Shown here: in pieces, positions 62,304 to 64,000 of the stretch | Position numbering within the stretch: the first letter of the stretch is position 1 | Layout of the letters: each line of letters begins with the position of its first letter | Source: Euonymus europaeus | Taxonomy: Eukaryota; Streptophyta; Magnoliopsida; Celastrales; Celastraceae | NCBI GenBank assembly: GCA_963580455.1 | Contig: OY756960.1 | Location: forward strand, 8,370,001 to 8,434,000 | Length of the DNA: 64,000 nt | Direction of reading: 5' to 3' | Program-made: the position numbers and the translations under genes | Notes under the pieces: generated by a model | Seen by the model: the letters and a program-made list of their open reading frames with translations, nothing else | The model's database searches: none | Told to the model about the DNA's origin: nothing

Positions 62304-64000
62304 TTATACTCGTAAAATTTGACATAGAAGAACAATAAAAAGCGTACACCGAGCAACTTTCATGGTCCGAAGTTGCTCAACTCTATCTGTGGAGGAGCTT
62401 TTAACTGTTATTGTCCATTTGTCATAGAAAGGTGGTGTTTTGGCATCGAAATATTCTAGGAAGCTTATACTCGAAAAATTTGACATAGAAGAACAATAAA
62501 AAGTGTATATCGTGCAACTTTGATAGTTCGAAATTGCTCAACTCTCTCGATGGAGTTGTTTTTAATAGTTTTGCCGAATTTAGACCGAAAATTATTCTCC
62601 TGATAACAAAACAGTTTGCGAATCGAATACTAGTAATTTTGGACATAAAGAAACAATAAAAAGTGCATACCGAGCGACTTTCGTGGTTCGAAATTGCTCA
62701 ACTCTATCTATGGAGGAGCTTTTAATGGTTTTTATCAATTTGTCATAGGAAGTTGGTGTTTCGGCTTCGAAATAATCTTGGAAGCTTATACTCGTAAAAT
62801 TTGACATAGAAGAACAATAAAAAGTGTACACCGAGCAACTTTCATGGTCCGAAGTTGCTCAACTCTATCTATGGGGAGCTTTTAACGGTTTTTGTGCATT
62901 TGTGATAGAAAGGTGGTGTTTTGGCATCTAAATAATCTAGGAAGCTTATACTCGTAAATTTTTACATAGAAGAACAGTAAAAAGTGTATATCGTGCAACT
63001 TTGATAGTTCTAAATTGCTCAACTCTCTCGATGGAGTTGTTTTTAATAGTTTTGCCGAATTTAGACCGATATTGTTCTCTTGACAACAAAACAATTTGCG
63101 AAGCGAATACTAATAATTTTGGAAATAAAGAAACAATAAAAAAGTGCATACCGAGCAACTTTCGTGGGTCGGAATTGATCAACTCTATCTATGGAGGAGC
63201 TTTTAACGGTTTTTATCCATTTGTCATAGAAAGTTGGTGTTTCGGCATCGAAATAATCTAGGAAGCTTATACTCGTAAAATTTGACATGGAAGAAAAATA
63301 AAAAGTGTACACCGAGCAACTTTCAAGGTCCGAAGTTGCTCAATTCTATCTATGGAGGAGCTTTTAACGGTTTTTGTGCATTTGTGATAGAAAGGTGGTG
63401 TTTTGGCATCGAAATAATCTAGGAAGCTTATACTCGTAAATTTTCACATAGAAGAACAATAAAAAGTGTACACCGAGCAACTTTCATGGTCCGAAGTTGC
63501 TCAACTATACCTATGGAGGAGCTTTTAACGGTTTTTGTCCATTTGGCATAGAAATGTGGTGATTTGTCATCGAAATAATCTAGGAAGCTTATAATCGTAA
63601 AATTTGACATAGAAGAACAATAAAAAGTGTACACCGAGCAACTTTGATGGTCCGAAGTTGCTCAACTCTATCTATGGAGGAGCTTTTAACTGTTATTGTC
63701 CATTTGTAATAGAGAGGTGGTGTTTTGGCATCGAAATAATCTAGGAAGCTTATACACGAAAAATTTGACATAGAAGAACAATAAAAAGTGTATATCGTGC
63801 AACTTTGATAGTTCGAAATTGCTCAACTCTCTCGATGGAGTTGTTTTTAATAGTTTTGCCGAATTTAGACCGATATTTTTCTCTTGACAACAAAATAATT
63901 TGCGAAGCGAATACTAGTAATTTTGGACATAAAGAAACAATAAAAGTGCATACCGAGCAACTTTCGTGTTTCGGAATTGCTCAACTCTATCTATGGAGGA
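62304..64000 (+). repeat. 16-mer HOR unit D, cut by the window edge
   Basis: It starts as a 16-mer, with p, q and r cassettes near 62.51, 62.99 and 63.79 kb and the diagnostic 5-monomer gap between q and r. It matches unit C at 2,568 bp (61021 to 63589). The array continues beyond the window. Confidence 0.88.

Larger units (their letters stand above)
2849..64000 (+). repeat. 161-bp satellite array, main body
   Basis: About 380 tandem monomers, all in the same orientation, run to the right edge without any other recognisable insertion. Most monomers are 161 bp; common length variants are 159-160 bp (C/B types, and a subtype reading GTTGTCAAC instead of GTTGCTCAAC). Most A monomers carry AAGCTT in the context GGAAGCTTATAC, so HindIII should release a ladder of about 161 bp. 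Because 161 is not a multiple of 3, the minus-strand open frames of about 60-70 codons simply step along monomer by monomer in changing frames. They carry no start context, domain or codon constraint suggesting translation. Centromeric or other heterochromatic location is likely from structure but unproven. Confidence 0.97.

Noticed and set aside
3105..63771. More than 200 short minus-strand open frames of about 60-123 codons with similar proteins rich in SSIDRVEQLRT-like text
   Set aside because: They recur with the satellite period, overlap the next copy by about 46 bp, change frame every monomer because 161 is not a multiple of 3, and accept frameshifts and stops freely. They are by-products of a conserved repeat, not a gene family.
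1..64000. CRISPR array
   Set aside because: Repeats are about 161 bp with no unique spacers between short repeats, and there are no cas genes. The structure is a plain tandem satellite.
1..64000. CENP-B box in the monomer
   Set aside because: The TTCG sites present (for example GTTCGAAATTG, GTTCGGAATTG) lack the A and CGGG positions of the TTCGNNNNANNCGGG core.
1..64000. Bacterial-type promoter (TTTGACAT in every monomer) or poly(A) signals (AATAAAA in every monomer)
   Set aside because: These are fixed parts of an AT-rich satellite and occur in nearly every copy with no associated gene, so they carry no evidence of a regulatory role.

Overview
This window is almost entirely satellite DNA. 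About 61.9 kb of 64 kb is a head-to-tail array of a roughly 161-bp monomer of about 37% GC (counted on a representative consensus), some 380 copies, all in the same orientation. The only clear interruption is a 2,140-bp block at 709-2848. It has the hallmarks of a solo LTR from a plant LTR retrotransposon: TGTGA...TCACA ends, a perfect 5-bp target-site duplication (GAAGT), and an empty site that restores exactly one 161-bp monomer. I see no protein-coding gene, tRNA, rRNA or CRISPR array. The longest open frame is 123 codons, and the many short open frames are repeat copies of the satellite itself. Monomer size, higher-order structure and LTR type suggest a flowering-plant (probably eudicot) centromeric, pericentromeric or subtelomeric heterochromatin block. 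I do not recognise the satellite as a named family, and sequence alone cannot prove centromere function.

Layout. 1-708: satellite. 709-2848: LTR insertion. 2849-11.8 kb: satellite organised in 9-mer (1,445 bp) and compound 18/22-mer (2,894/3,538 bp) higher-order repeats (HORs), with a local dimer expansion at 6.4-7.4 kb. 11.8-21.7 kb: mixed monomers, with tandem divergent cassettes, a monomer triplication, a fusion junction and a 69-bp deletion. 21.7-28 kb: a 15-17-mer HOR in two copies. 28-34 kb: mixed, partly a rearranged duplicate of 17-21 kb. 34-40.2 kb: three unequal copies of a 14/10/11-mer HOR. 40.2-49 kb: mixed. 49-64 kb: a very regular HOR whose units are 16-, 11- and 7-mers.

Monomer types. 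Most monomers are type A, about 161 bp, with a perfect 9-bp dyad (GAGCAACTT, 10-bp loop, AAGTTGCTC) and a HindIII site. A divergent two-monomer cassette (here called C followed by B, about 159 bp each) recurs at intervals. C replaces the second half of the monomer with unrelated-looking sequence, has lost the A dyad and carries a different one (CAACTC, 8-bp loop, GAGTTG).

The most interesting signal is in the right-hand 15 kb. C cassettes there are spaced 3, 4 or 5 monomers apart in a repeating 4-4-3-5 pattern, and the shorter 11-mer and 7-mer HORs are explained by recombination between different C cassettes inside one short shared interval. The divergent cassette therefore looks like a recurrent register for unequal exchange in the array. 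This is inference from reading the sequence; no alignment software was available.
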